From: Spironucleus salmonicida
Taxonomy: Eukaryota > Fornicata > Diplomonadida > Hexamitidae
Direction of reading: 5' to 3'
DNA length: 64,000 nt
Assembly (NCBI GenBank): GCA_000497125.2
Contig: CM035322.1
Location: 132,001-196,000, forward strand
Made by a program: the position numbers and the translations under genes. The notes under the pieces were generated by a model. The model saw nothing but the letters and a program-made list of their open reading frames with translations. It made no database searches and was not told the DNA's origin. Positions 24,900 through 34,968 of this stretch are shown here, one piece after another; the stretch's first letter is position 1, and the number at the start of each line of letters is the position of its first letter.

Positions 24900-25322
24900 A
24901 TGGACTGCGAGATTCAGAAAATCGCACAGCTGCTCAACCCAGCGCAGCTGGACCTTTCGGCCGAGATAGTCAAGCATACTGAGTCAAGAATGGCTCAGCT
25001 GGTTTTCGAGAACGCAGTGCTCCGTGACGACATCGCGGACCTGCTGCGCGAGAAGGCACGTCTGGTGCGAGGCATACAGGGGAGCCAGGAATCAGGGAAG
25101 CAGGGTGGATGGACTATCGCCGGGACCCAAGCGTCCACAGATATTCCTGGCGAGTTGGACTGCCTGCAGCACGCGCTGGGTTCGCTAGGCTGGGCGCAGT
25201 TCGACGCTGGCGTTCTGCGGTTGTTCCGCCTCTAGCGCAGCATCGACCATATGCTAGGCAGGGAAAGTGCGGGACCGGTGCACAGCCTGGAGGATATTGC
25301 TGCCTTCTGCCGAGTCGAGTGA
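24900..25322 (+). CDS. cassette gene 1, coiled-coil protein (copy 1)
   Basis: A 140-residue protein with start MDCEIQKIAQLL at 24900; upstream of it the frame has a TGA. Residues 15-62 form a strong amphipathic helix with heptads (SAEIVKHTESRMAQLVFE...DDIADLLREK). A Gly/Gln-rich linker follows, then a second helical part. One glutamine is TAG (in RLQRSID), so the host code is needed; no TAA is used. GAGTGA stop. Relative to copy 2 there are three amino-acid differences (K/Q, L/V, L/S). Function unknown; dimerisation through the helix is inferred. Confidence 0.65.
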
Positions 25323-25381
25323 TGCTATAAGAAAGTGAAGTACGCGAGTATGCATATAATAAGTCAAAACCCCACCGAAAA

Positions 25382-26197
25382 ATGACAAGTTTAACCCACT
25401 ACGACCTTGCCACGCTTGCCGACGCAGACTAGATCCGGACCCTCATCAATCCCGCCGGTACCTGTACGAAGCAATCCACCTAGAATGTGGATGTGACCCT
25501 AATCCTCCAGTCGCCCGTGATCCCGCTGCCAGTCAAGATCCTGAACCTGAAGCCCGCAGCAGACTAGCAGCGGCTAGCACATGACACGTTAATGAACTTC
25601 CTCAACGCGTCATTCGAGCAGCGTGTGAATGGTAACGCGGTGTAGCTACTGAAGGAGTCCGAGGACGGCATCACTTCCACCCTGGGCACGGTCGGCTCGA
25701 CGCTCGACGCGAACCCCCATAACATCGTGTTCCCCTTTCACCGCACAATCGCCCACTACGCCTTCTACTACAAGTGGCTAGCAGTGGTAGACTACTTCCT
25801 CCGCGAGGACCTCCTCCGGGACATTACTTCGCCAGACAGCGTGGGCATGACGCCCCTCGACCTGTACTATGTCAACTACCGCGAGCTCGCCCAGCACATC
25901 GATCTCGACGACGTTAAGCACCCCCAGCACCCATCTGCCCTCAAGCGGCATGGCACCTGGTGGCGCGACCAGTAGCTCTACAAGATAGCTTGCCAGAGCG
26001 GGATGCTGCAGAACATCAGTAACGCAATCGCGATCCAGGTGCCCGCACCCTCCAAACCCCATAAGGAAGGCACGCCGGAGATAATGGGCGTAAAGGAGCT
26101 TCTGACTGTGCTCTTCGCGGCAATCGGCGGCACCCCCACCCAGAAAGCCTACTCCCCACTGGTCAACCTCAGGCTCTGGCCGGTGAATCTATACTGA
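25382..26197 (+). CDS. cassette gene 2, ankyrin-like protein (copy 1)
   Basis: A 271-residue protein from AAAAATG, 59 bases after gene 1, ending TACTGA. Six glutamines are TAG and none TAA. Residues about 115-165 fit an ankyrin repeat: RTIAHYAFYYKWLAVVDYFL, then SVGMTPLDLYY, matching the xTpLHxA...VxxLL...GxTPLDLA pattern. The N-terminal part (VTLILQSPVIPLPVK) is beta-like. No signal peptide. The frames seen at 25727-25975 and 26003-26197 are pieces of this gene split by TAG. Only one residue (N/D near the end) differs from copy 2. Confidence 0.65.
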
Positions 26198-26342
26198 TAT
26201 ATTAAATCCAATTAATAATAATACTTATAAATAAGCATACAATATAATATTTACTATTTAACATCTAATATTTTTATTCTTAATAATATATCATTGATTA
26301 TTAAATACATGCAAAATCTCACTCTGTCAAATTATTAAATCT

Positions 26343-27506
26343 TCAACCATTACGTACTTTTATCATCTCTGCCATTAGTTCATTCTCTACAACTACGTCC
26401 TTTATTCGCTTGTCAAGAGCATCAAACCGTGATTTACGTATATTTAAAACATCGTTAATTCCTAAAATTTCATCATTTAGTACTTGAATTTATTTTTTCA
26501 TTCCGCTTATTACTTTCATTTTTCGCATTTTGCTATCTTACTAACTTCTCTAAATCTCACGTTACTTATTCTTCTCAAATGCCCGCATTTCATCATATGT
26601 TTATTTTAGTGCTACTTCAGTTTTAGCTCGCGCTTTCTGAGCGTGCCCGGCTGCTTTTCCTTACAAATGTGCCAATTATTATTCTAGAGAAATACACTTT
26701 TAATCATTATCAGTCTTCGTCCTAACTGCACTAATGAGTTCTGTTAGATTATTTTTCAATAGTTCTTCTTTTCCTTTGAGGACAGTTATAGCATTCCTAC
26801 GAATTTGACAAAATTCATCTTAGAGGTCGGCAAGTCGCTTACTAAGTAGCTCTAGAATTGCATCACGTTCATGTTGGAGCACAAGAATACGATTTGCAAG
26901 CGATTTTAACTCTAATTGGTTGCTTTCATCATTACTTGTGGGAATTGTCTGTTTGAGAAGCTAAATATCATCACCATTTAAACCTGTAAGGTCACCACAG
27001 ATTCTACAATCAAAAATACCATGTTTACAGCGTTTTTATACTATTTCTGGAGCTTTATGACGAATAGTTTCCATTGCAGCTGAATGTGGGAGTTTGAATT
27101 CAGCATATAATGATTAGAACTAACCAGGGACTCCTTCCTCATTATGCCTAGTTGCCGTTTTTACTGCATGCAAAAGACGCTGAATCATTACTTTTTATTC
27201 ATTTAAGCGAGAATCTGTTTCTTCAGTTGATTGTTCGGCCTAAGTTTATTGAACTAAAGCTTGCTCTAAGCGTGAATTAAGGTCAATATTTTCTTTTCTA
27301 AGTCTATCTATTTCTGCTTCTTATGCTCTTTGGGTCTACTTTAGATTAAATTTATCATCTATATGTTATGTTAGGCCATCATAATCTCTAAGTGCGCGAG
27401 CTACTACAGCAAAGTTTTTATCGTTTCTATCTAATGAATATTTTTTTACATATTAATTTTAATTCGCCATCAGTGAAGTATTTTCTGAAATATAATCATC
27501 GTTCAT
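26343..27506 (-). CDS. long coiled-coil protein, 387 aa
   Basis: Open frame of 387 codons from AATATG at 27506 to GGTTGA. Residues 35-115 and 185-380 are heptad-rich coiled coils. Between them is a short Cys/His cluster (KRCKHGIFDCRICGDL, near residues 158-173) that could bind a metal ion. The architecture suits axonemal or basal-body scaffold proteins, but no family is certain. The gene ends 143 bases from cassette copy 1. Confidence 0.65.
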
Positions 27507-27553
27507 ATTTTAAAAATTAGACTCTAATATAATTTAATATAAATTTTATAAAC

Positions 27554-29161
27554 TCACTTAATAATGTCATAAAAGTTTGATATTGATAATTTTATTGAAA
27601 TAGCTAAAAAAAGTAAAGGTATAACCAATAAATATTTACCCATTTAATAAATTTAAAGCGTTTATGTAGATTGTGTTGATGCTTCTATAAAATGTTGGCA
27701 ATTAGCAGATTCCATAAGATTTTGATTAGCGTTAACTACAGAATTTGATTAATTAATTAAGTTACTAAGATTTTTTGATAATGTAGACTCGTGAGAGTAC
27801 AGTGTTTATTATACGAATGGTGAACTAGATTTTTCTTCAATACCTTAACTTGCTGAAAATGTTAAGATATTTGGTTAATTTTATTCCTAATAATTATGAT
27901 TTTATGAATTTTACTGCTATATTAAATTTGAAATATCTGTTTTTATAGGATATAAAGTTTACCATTACTCTATAATTTAAACACTTTTTTCTAGGGTTTG
28001 TACTGTTAATCTTTTCTGTCGTTATATATATGATAGAGGTACTAAGTATATCGAATTATCATGCTCGGATATACTTTACTTTAATTAAACTGCGCTATTC
28101 TTAATATCTTATTTTAACTCTTAAAAACTTTAATTCATAGTGCTAGCATCTAAGCTCTTATCTGATAATATATCTTTTGATCTTTGTCCTGTAATATAAT
28201 TGAATGTTTTAATTAGCTTATTTTCATCAATTTACATCTTATTGGAGCATCCATCAAATCCATATTATTCATTAATTGATATAATTAATTAATTTTTCTT
28301 CTCATCCATTCTACTTGATACCTCTTCTTAATTTAGCTAGTCAATTTAATCCTATAACGATAATTTGGGGCTTACTATATTATTTTAGATATTACTATCA
28401 TGAATACTGGCTTAAGCATCCATATAATCGTAAGTATAATTATGTTATGTAGTACTTTCGTTATCAAAATTAGCATTCAAACTAGCTTTTAATTTACTTC
28501 CATTATTCTAAAGACCAAAAAATGGAGTAACTGGACTTTTCAAAGTATTAAATTTTTTATCATGTTCAAATTTGAATACTTTTTCATTTTTACTTAAGTT
28601 TAAGTTATCTAAATTCTTCATTTTTAATAATATTTTAACCATATTATCATTTTTTGTTATCTCATATATTTACTAAATTATAAGATGATCAATTAAATTA
28701 ATTTCGTCTATTAATAATTTCACAATATCTTCATGGTTATTAACTGCTGCTATGTAAAGAGATGGTATATTAGCTGGAATATTTAAGTTTTTAAACTTAG
28801 TTACAGCCCCAAGTTCGTTACTTAATAGTCTACATACTTCAATGTTACCTTTTTTAGCAGCAAACATCAAAGCAGTAAATCCATAGTTATCTTACAACTA
28901 TAATTCATGGTTAATAAGTATTTTAACGCATTAAATACTACATTCAGCTGCTGCAAACATTAATGCGGTCTAACCTGTCTTCGAGCGATTTGAGGCTTAA
29001 TTTAAAAAATTAATTAAAAACTCTGGTCTATTAAAACGTGCACAAATCATAAGATTACTATATTGGTTATGTTATATATTTTTATATTCTTGTAAATTCA
29101 AGTTAAATGCTACGGAATCATTATTTTTTATAGATGTAACAAGAGGATTTTCAGAGTGCAT
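27554..29161 (-). CDS. ankyrin-repeat protein with C-terminal membrane anchor
   Basis: A 535-residue protein starting MHSENPLVTSIKNND. Ankyrin repeats occupy about residues 25-150 (GQTALMFAAAECSIQCVKIL; GFTALMFAAKKGNIEVCRLL). A long Ser/Asn/Gln-rich linker covers roughly 190-500. The last 30 residues contain a single hydrophobic stretch (KYLLVIPLLFLAISIKL), so the protein is probably tail-anchored, with the ankyrin part in the cytosol. Many glutamines are TAA. AAGTGA stop. Ankyrin proteins are numerous in diplomonads; partner unknown. Confidence 0.75.
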
Positions 29162-29860
29162 TTTTATTATCACACGTTTATCTTTATAATATATATTAAT
29201 ACAAATCTTTACAACTTAGATAAATTATGACTTTAGATATTTTTAACTTATATATTTATATCTACAAGGGATATGTAATCCTTACATCATACAAACAGTG
29301 TAAACTAGTAGTATGTTAAACAAATCAAACTACTTTTATAATAATATTTATTTTTAATCCCAATATTAAAGTATTAAATTATTATTATTATTACTTCGAT
29401 AGTTTTAATAAAGATAGAATTAATATAATTGAGTTTGCTTGGATTGAATAAAAAATTTGAGGGCAAAATGATATAAACCAAACAATATTACAAACCTTAA
29501 TATATATATAATATTTTATAGAAATATTTAGTTTACGTATTATCAGGGTGATTCTGAAATTACTATCATTTAGAAAAAATACATTTTAGAGAATAGGGTA
29601 ACTCTGATTAATGAAAAAACAAAATATTTAAATGATATTGAAGATATTAGAATGATATGAGGAGAAATCCATATATTATCTACTTTATAGTTAACATCCC
29701 GTATATATTTAAATACTATTTTAATTAAATAATATATCTATATTATATTCAATAAAATAAAATCACTTCAACATCATCAAACTAGGCTGATATTAGAAAA
29801 CTACTAAATTTATTCAAATATTGTCATTCCCGTATAACTTGTTGATATCCCTACCCTTAA
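29162..29860. other. gap with an ATG-less open frame
   Basis: AT-rich gap between the ankyrin gene and a decayed protease. A plus-strand frame of 62 codons (29472-29660) reads like protein at its end (YYQGDSEITIIQKKY, LENRVTLINEK) but opens directly after a TGA with no ATG. It may be a gene remnant or a chance frame. Nothing else is supported. Confidence 0.35.
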
Positions 29861-30360
29861 ATTGTTGCTTTGAATGGAAACTGTAATTCTGGTCGGAAAA
29901 TAACTGAGGGTGTAAAGGGTTTATTAGCTAGGAAAAATACAGGATCATGCCCACTAATTAAATCAATAATCTAGTGTACGTGTTCGGTCCGCTATTCAAT
30001 ATCTTTTAAGATGGAACACTGTCCTTTTGAACGTATGGTCTCAACTGTTAAGTCTGGCAGACTCGTAACAGTTTCATTGAAAGGGCGTTATTAAAAATTC
30101 AGTACTTACAGCAATTATGACTGCTGAAAATGCTGGTTTGCAATTTGGTTTAAATTTGATTTAGATCGAAATTTTTCCTTAGATTTTTATATTTTTGATA
30201 GTTTTTGGGTCTATTTTCGATTATTTTTTGTCTTTTATAATTATTCTAAAGGTGGTAGGTCCTGGAGTCCTATGTTTAAGATTGGTGATTGTAAATTTTT
30301 CATTATCTGGAATGTAGGTTATCAGAATAGTTATCTCATTAAATGGAGTAATAATATATA
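29861..30360 (+). pseudogene. decayed papain-family protease
   Basis: Scattered fragments in different plus-strand frames match papain-family landmarks in the right order. First comes a VQLVD segment just upstream, near 29845 (compare QxLVDC). After a frame change there is NGNCNSGRKITEGV (compare GCNGG). Then comes a Cys-rich stretch and GRLVTVSLKGRYQKFSTYS (compare the segment before the active-site His). After an in-frame TGA follows IWNVGYQNSYLIKWS (compare VGYG...YWLIKNSWG), with the catalytic His and Asn regions eroded. At least one frameshift and one TGA interrupt it, and no start is visible. I call it a pseudogene. Confidence 0.5.
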
Positions 30361-30554
30361 CTAAGAATAATATATAATAAAATAGTTGAAAATTTTATAT
30401 GAAATACAAACTTAATAAAAAATATTAAATATATAATAATTTAATATACCATAATTAATAATATACCATAATTGTTATATTTTTTTATTTTCGAATTATG
30501 ACATATTATATAATTAAAAGTATTATATATTAAAAATTTCACCCTATTCATAAA

Positions 30555-32099
30555 ATGAAAGTGGGTATTATAATCGAGGACATGGATCACCTGGACATAA
30601 TATCCTTACCTAACTCTACTATATATACAGCAGATTCGTTTATATACACTACTAATACCAATATTCTTAATCTAGCATAACTTGATTTTTAGGCTAACGA
30701 TGTAATAATACTTATAAATCCATCGCAAATTTTATCAACAAATGATCTGCATCCATTTATAATTTAAATTGATTTTTAACTTAATATATTGACTGTCCTT
30801 ACTAATCCAAAACTCTCTACAGTTCCATTAATTATCTCGCTCGACGACGATGTTCTTACAGTAAAAATTTCAGAAAATTTTGCTGCTCCAAAGCAACCTT
30901 GCGAAATTGCTTATCATGACATTGAGTTTTTATAATACGATGATTAAACTGTAGTTTTTACACCAATTCAGCAATAAGAGGATGCTTTGAAACTAGCATT
31001 TTAAGGTATTCGATTACCACTAGATTAAGAATGGAATTACTTCTAGTTGAATGACTATCCCAATATATAATAGTAAGTCATTGGTAGAAAACTTCAAATT
31101 AATGGTGCGAGGGGGTAATTTTATCGTAATGAATTATAACAAGACTACTATTATTGTGAGGAAAAGTCAGTGTTTTCATTAGCAGAGCGGATTATAGCTT
31201 TTAAAGATTCAGTTCACCATGCGCGTATTAGTTATTCTCTCATAAAATGTGAAAGGTCAAAAAGCTAGCTGATTTATTGTGATGACTCAAATATTTAAGA
31301 AATGCAAAAGTGTGAAAAGCTAACCATTTTTGGATCTTAAAGTCTTATAAAAATTCAAAAAAATATTACTCCAAAGTTCGGTAAATCCCTTCTATCACGA
31401 ATTGAAAAATTTCCTTGTTTTGAATCCTGTGTGGTTAACACACATCCATATCACAGTTCACATGCTGCAGTATGGGCAAAAGAGATGGCAGATGATATAA
31501 TATTGATGACAGAGTAAAAATTAGAACAAAGTCATAATTTTTTAAAATTTATCGATTTCTGGCCAGATTTCTTCGATTTCTATTTCAAGAAGGAAGTTGA
31601 TAGTCTGGTATAATTAGACATATTTTAAAATGAGAAAATAATGCCCGTTTATGTAAAGCGGGAAATTTTTTTACAAGATATCGGGGACATTTCTGGAGGA
31701 ATCAAGACACGACAATTATTGTATAAATTTAGATGTGAATAATTTAGTATAGCTTTAGATTCCTATGAGTATGAAATTGGAGTTTAGTTTTAAGAGTTTA
31801 ACTCGGATTTTAGTTTCATCAGCTAGAATTTATCATGTTTTTACAAGCTATTTGAATTTAATTATGAAAAAATGCCGCCATGTGATCCAAATGAGTGGAA
31901 ATCATTGAATATCTCTGCAAAAACTGTTGGTTAATTAGTAGAAATTTTAGAAAAATAAGGAATCGGTATAAGTAGTTTGTTTTCATCTGTTGGCAAATTT
32001 TTATGGCCTGGTAGTTCTAATACTTAGTTATCTCCAGGAATGGAAATTGTAATAGATACTGAAGATGGTGAAGAACTTCCTAATGTGATAATTGAGTGA
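30555..32099 (+). CDS. hypothetical protein, 514 aa
   Basis: Open frame from AAAATG to GAGTGA, 514 codons, strongly coding. The first 100 residues form alternating strands and helices (MKVGIIIEDMDHLD). The middle is mixed with several Cys; a conserved-looking KFLWPGSS and a final acidic ending (DTEDGEELPNVIIE) follow. No signal peptide or transmembrane stretch. I do not recognise a family. Its stop lies 10 bases from that of the convergent transporter gene. Confidence 0.6.
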
Positions 32100-32109
32100 A
32101 ATAAATAGC

Positions 32110-33105
32110 TCACCAGATTACCCAAGCAAAATATGTAATTATTTATCCTATAACAAGTGCAAAAATTGAATCTATAGACTGATCAAATATGAAAACTAAA
32201 GTACCAGGGCCAAATGAAAGTGTACGCCTAAATTCTTATACATCGAGGTCTTGTACACCAATATGTAAAGCTATTAAACCATATATATAAGGAAGAAGAA
32301 ACTATTTAAAACCAAGTAATATAAGTGTTTTGCTAGATTATAATAATGTGTCTTTGAGGGCTTATTTTGAGAATTTTTTGACAGCAAAGAAAAATGCAAT
32401 TCCAGCACAAACGAACCCTAAAGGCTCAGGAAGTTCTTGTAATAGTTTAAATGAACCTTATATAGCATAAGGAAAGGCAGGTCTTATCCCTGGTATAAGA
32501 GATAATAGTAATGTAACGATAGTCATTATAAACAAAGGATGCAAAACGATAATTAACACTTATTTATTATAAGAATTTTAAACTTTATGTTAAGCTATTA
32601 TTACTTGAGCCTCCGAATCTTTGGTAATTGTAAGTTGATCCACAAATTATTCTTCATGGTGCACTTCTTAATTTCCATCTACATGTGGAGGTTCTACGAC
32701 TTTAACCGGAGGTTGATATAGGTAATAATATAGCGGCAATAAAATAAAGGCTCCTAATCTAGATATATAATGAAATTTATTTGTTAATGGAATAAAGATA
32801 GAGTTAGAGTCGGCAAGTAATATAGGACCAAAAAATCTTTTAGGATATAACCAGTATAAAAGAAGCATTACAACTGAGTGTACGAACCAGATTCCGATTA
32901 ATTTCCAGTCTATAATAGTAATACCAATCCATGAATTAGTATTAAGAAGAATTATAGGATAAAGGCCAGAATATATAAAATTATAAACCATTGGCAATAA
33001 GTTCTCCGGAAACAACTTCACACAACCGATAATAACACCTATTAGAAATGTGCCTATAGTTGGTATAAGATTTGGTAAAGAATCAATAAAAATATTATTA
33101 GTCAT
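32110..33105 (-). CDS. auxin-efflux-carrier-like membrane transporter
   Basis: A 331-residue polytopic membrane protein. Five hydrophobic segments precede a hydrophilic, charged loop (about residues 140-185), and about four or five follow, the typical AEC/PIN-type layout. After the loop, HPLFIMTIVTLLLSLIPGI matches the family's hinge segment. Known members move organic anions or small acids across membranes; the substrate cannot be deduced. The first five segments alone look like a complete ORF if TAA is wrongly taken as a stop. Start is ATG at 33105. Confidence 0.6.
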
Positions 33106-33271
33106 TTTTTAATACGTATCCTAATTGATATATAATTAGATTCATTTATTTTGTTAATCAAGAATCTTTTAAATTTCTACAAATTTTATTCTAACTATAT
33201 TTTTGATATATAAATAAGAAGCTCAGCGAAACAAACTTACCTAAAGGTTATGTTAATGCATATATAGAAAG

Positions 33272-33949
33272 TCACTTTTCTGGTAATAGTTAATTTTATT
33301 CTTCCTAATTAAGATTTTATTCCGGAAGATTCTAACTTTTCAATTCAAGATATTATGTTATTTTAGCGATTACATCATTTTCGTCATCGGAAATAATAAA
33401 ATCCTCAAAGGTTGATTAATTAGGTATTTTGAAAAATATTGTTAGAAACTCATCGCTAAGTTAATCTAAATTACTTTATGCTTAATCGGCGCCTATATAT
33501 TTGGCAAGAGTATTACGTAGCCAGCGGTTTTTCTTACTTCTTCCAGAAAATGGATCACCAAAATGCTTTTGTACCTTAATAAACTCTTCTGGTTCTTTAA
33601 TAAAGAATTTATAGTCTGGCACAGTCATTCTTTATTAATACACAGTTATTCTTAAGGGTGATAATTAAGTATACTCTTACAGGATGGCTTATATAGTCTC
33701 CATCTCATCTTACGAAGAGCACTTTTCAAAATATTTATTTCTTAATTTTCTCCTCTCTTTAAGAGTCATTTTTTATTTTTCTTAATCATCATATTAATTA
33801 TTATTATGATTATCGGAATAATTATCATAATCATCTCTATTATACTAATTCCTATCAATGCTTCTATCAGTTGTTTTGTACTAACCTCTTTTGTTAAGAT
33901 CAAATGATTGATGCTTTTTCTAATTCTTAGTCTTTCTCTGGTCTCCCAT
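33272..33949 (-). CDS. hypothetical charged protein, 225 aa
   Basis: Single 225-codon frame starting MGDQRKTKNQKK. The first 70 residues are low-complexity (Asn, Asp, Tyr, Gln, Lys), then KMTLKERRKLRNK and a helical half with HFGDPFSGRSKKNRWLRN. It ends in a Gln/Glu tail and AAGTGA. An internal ATG (33628) could look like a start but the frame is open upstream. No family recognised; the basic N-terminus could bind RNA. Confidence 0.55.
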
Positions 33950-34005
33950 ATAAAAGAAGTGAAATATATTATTTTAATTAGATAATTATATATTAAATCA
34001 TAATC

Positions 34006-34902
34006 TCATTAATCAACTCTAAGACATTCTAATTAACTACCGCTTAATAAATAAGTAAAATTTCCATTTATTGCACTGTTTTAGCATCCTATCCCACATA
34101 TATAACACATTACTGGTTTTAGATTAGATTTTTACCACATATAACATCTTCCATCGTTACCTGTAGTCACAAACATATTTTCGCCTAGACTGATGCTTTA
34201 GACAGCTTTATCATGTTTTTTTAATTATTCAATTTAACTAGTAAATCTAATATCTGTCACATTTATATAATTTGTATCATTTTCTAAGAAAAATACATTA
34301 TTACAATCCGTTCTAACTTTAACAACAGGTTTACCGGATTACGCTATTAGTTGTGATGATTTCGGAGCCCGAGGGTCAAAAATTCTAATTTCTCCAGTTT
34401 CAGAACTAACTAAAAATGTATTTCCTAAATACTCACATACATCCTAAGCGGATTTTTCACTGACGGCGGTAATAGAAATAGGTTAATTGCGAGATAAATC
34501 GTACAGAGCTAACAGTCCATCTGATGATGTAGCTGCACATAAATGTGGTTAATTTTTTGGAATAGAAATCGATAATACTGGTGATTATGTTCTGAAATCA
34601 GGTTTTAGTGATTAAATCAAATTAAGGTGGCCATATTCATATTTGTATATTCTTAAGCAATCTGAAGATGTGAGAATAAGATCAGGGTTTTGTGGTAGAA
34701 ATTTAATTGAAGTCGGTGGAAAATGAATAGGGGTTGATGCAAGTTGCTAGAATGGATTATAATGCTGTTAACTAAATCGTGTTAAAGTAAGATTATTTGG
34801 TTATTCTAAATCAAAAGATGAGGTTACAATATGTTAATCATTAATATCTAACGCAAATTAGCGTTAAGAAAATTAGTTTCTATATACTTTTTATTCTTGC
34901 AT
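34006..34902 (-). CDS. WD40-repeat protein, DCAF7/TTG1-like
   Basis: A 298-residue beta-propeller protein. Several WD-type blades are visible: LILTSSDCLRIYKYE near 75-90 (the DCAF7 family has LATSGDYLRVWRV here), CAATSSDGLLALYDL, FLVSSETGEIRIFDPRAP near 160-180, and FVTTGNDGRCYMW near 245. The upstream PPTSIKFLP also fits that family. Such proteins are adaptors, for example for DYRK kinases or cullin ligases. Its start codon is 66 bases from that of the divergent coiled-coil gene at 34969. Confidence 0.7.
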
Positions 34903-34968
34903 TTCTTATAACAATACTTAGATTAATATATAATAAATATAATATTTATAAAATTTGCAAATTCTAAA

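Larger units (their letters stand above)
24845..26200 (+). repeat. GC-rich two-gene cassette, copy 1
   Basis: A 1356-base unit near 60% G+C set in DNA of about a quarter G+C. It begins with CTCATTTTGAAAATG, has an AT-rich leader, two same-strand genes, and ends just after the second stop. A copy differing at about nine bases lies at 39739-41094. Sequence similarity stops abruptly at both ends, with no obvious target duplication or terminal inverted repeat. This copy sits between the 3' ends of two convergent genes (cathepsin and a coiled-coil gene). Confidence 0.9.

Noticed and set aside
25109-25330. Second frame overlapping cassette gene 1 (and its copy at 40003)
   Set aside because: Conserved only because the two copies are nearly identical. 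GC-rich DNA yields long overlapping frames; composition (Arg, Ala, Pro) is that of a shadow.
25778-26062. Minus-strand frame over cassette gene 2 (and 40672-40956)
   Set aside because: Shadow of the ankyrin-like gene; frames on the opposite strand of GC-rich genes are often open.
24845-26200. Cassette as a viral or bacterial insertion
   Set aside because: No capsid, polymerase or transposase is visible, and the genes need TAG as Gln, which fits a host-lineage origin better. Not excluded.
29472-29660. 62-codon frame as a separate gene
   Set aside because: Opens straight after TGA with no ATG and no match; listed only as a feature of the gap.
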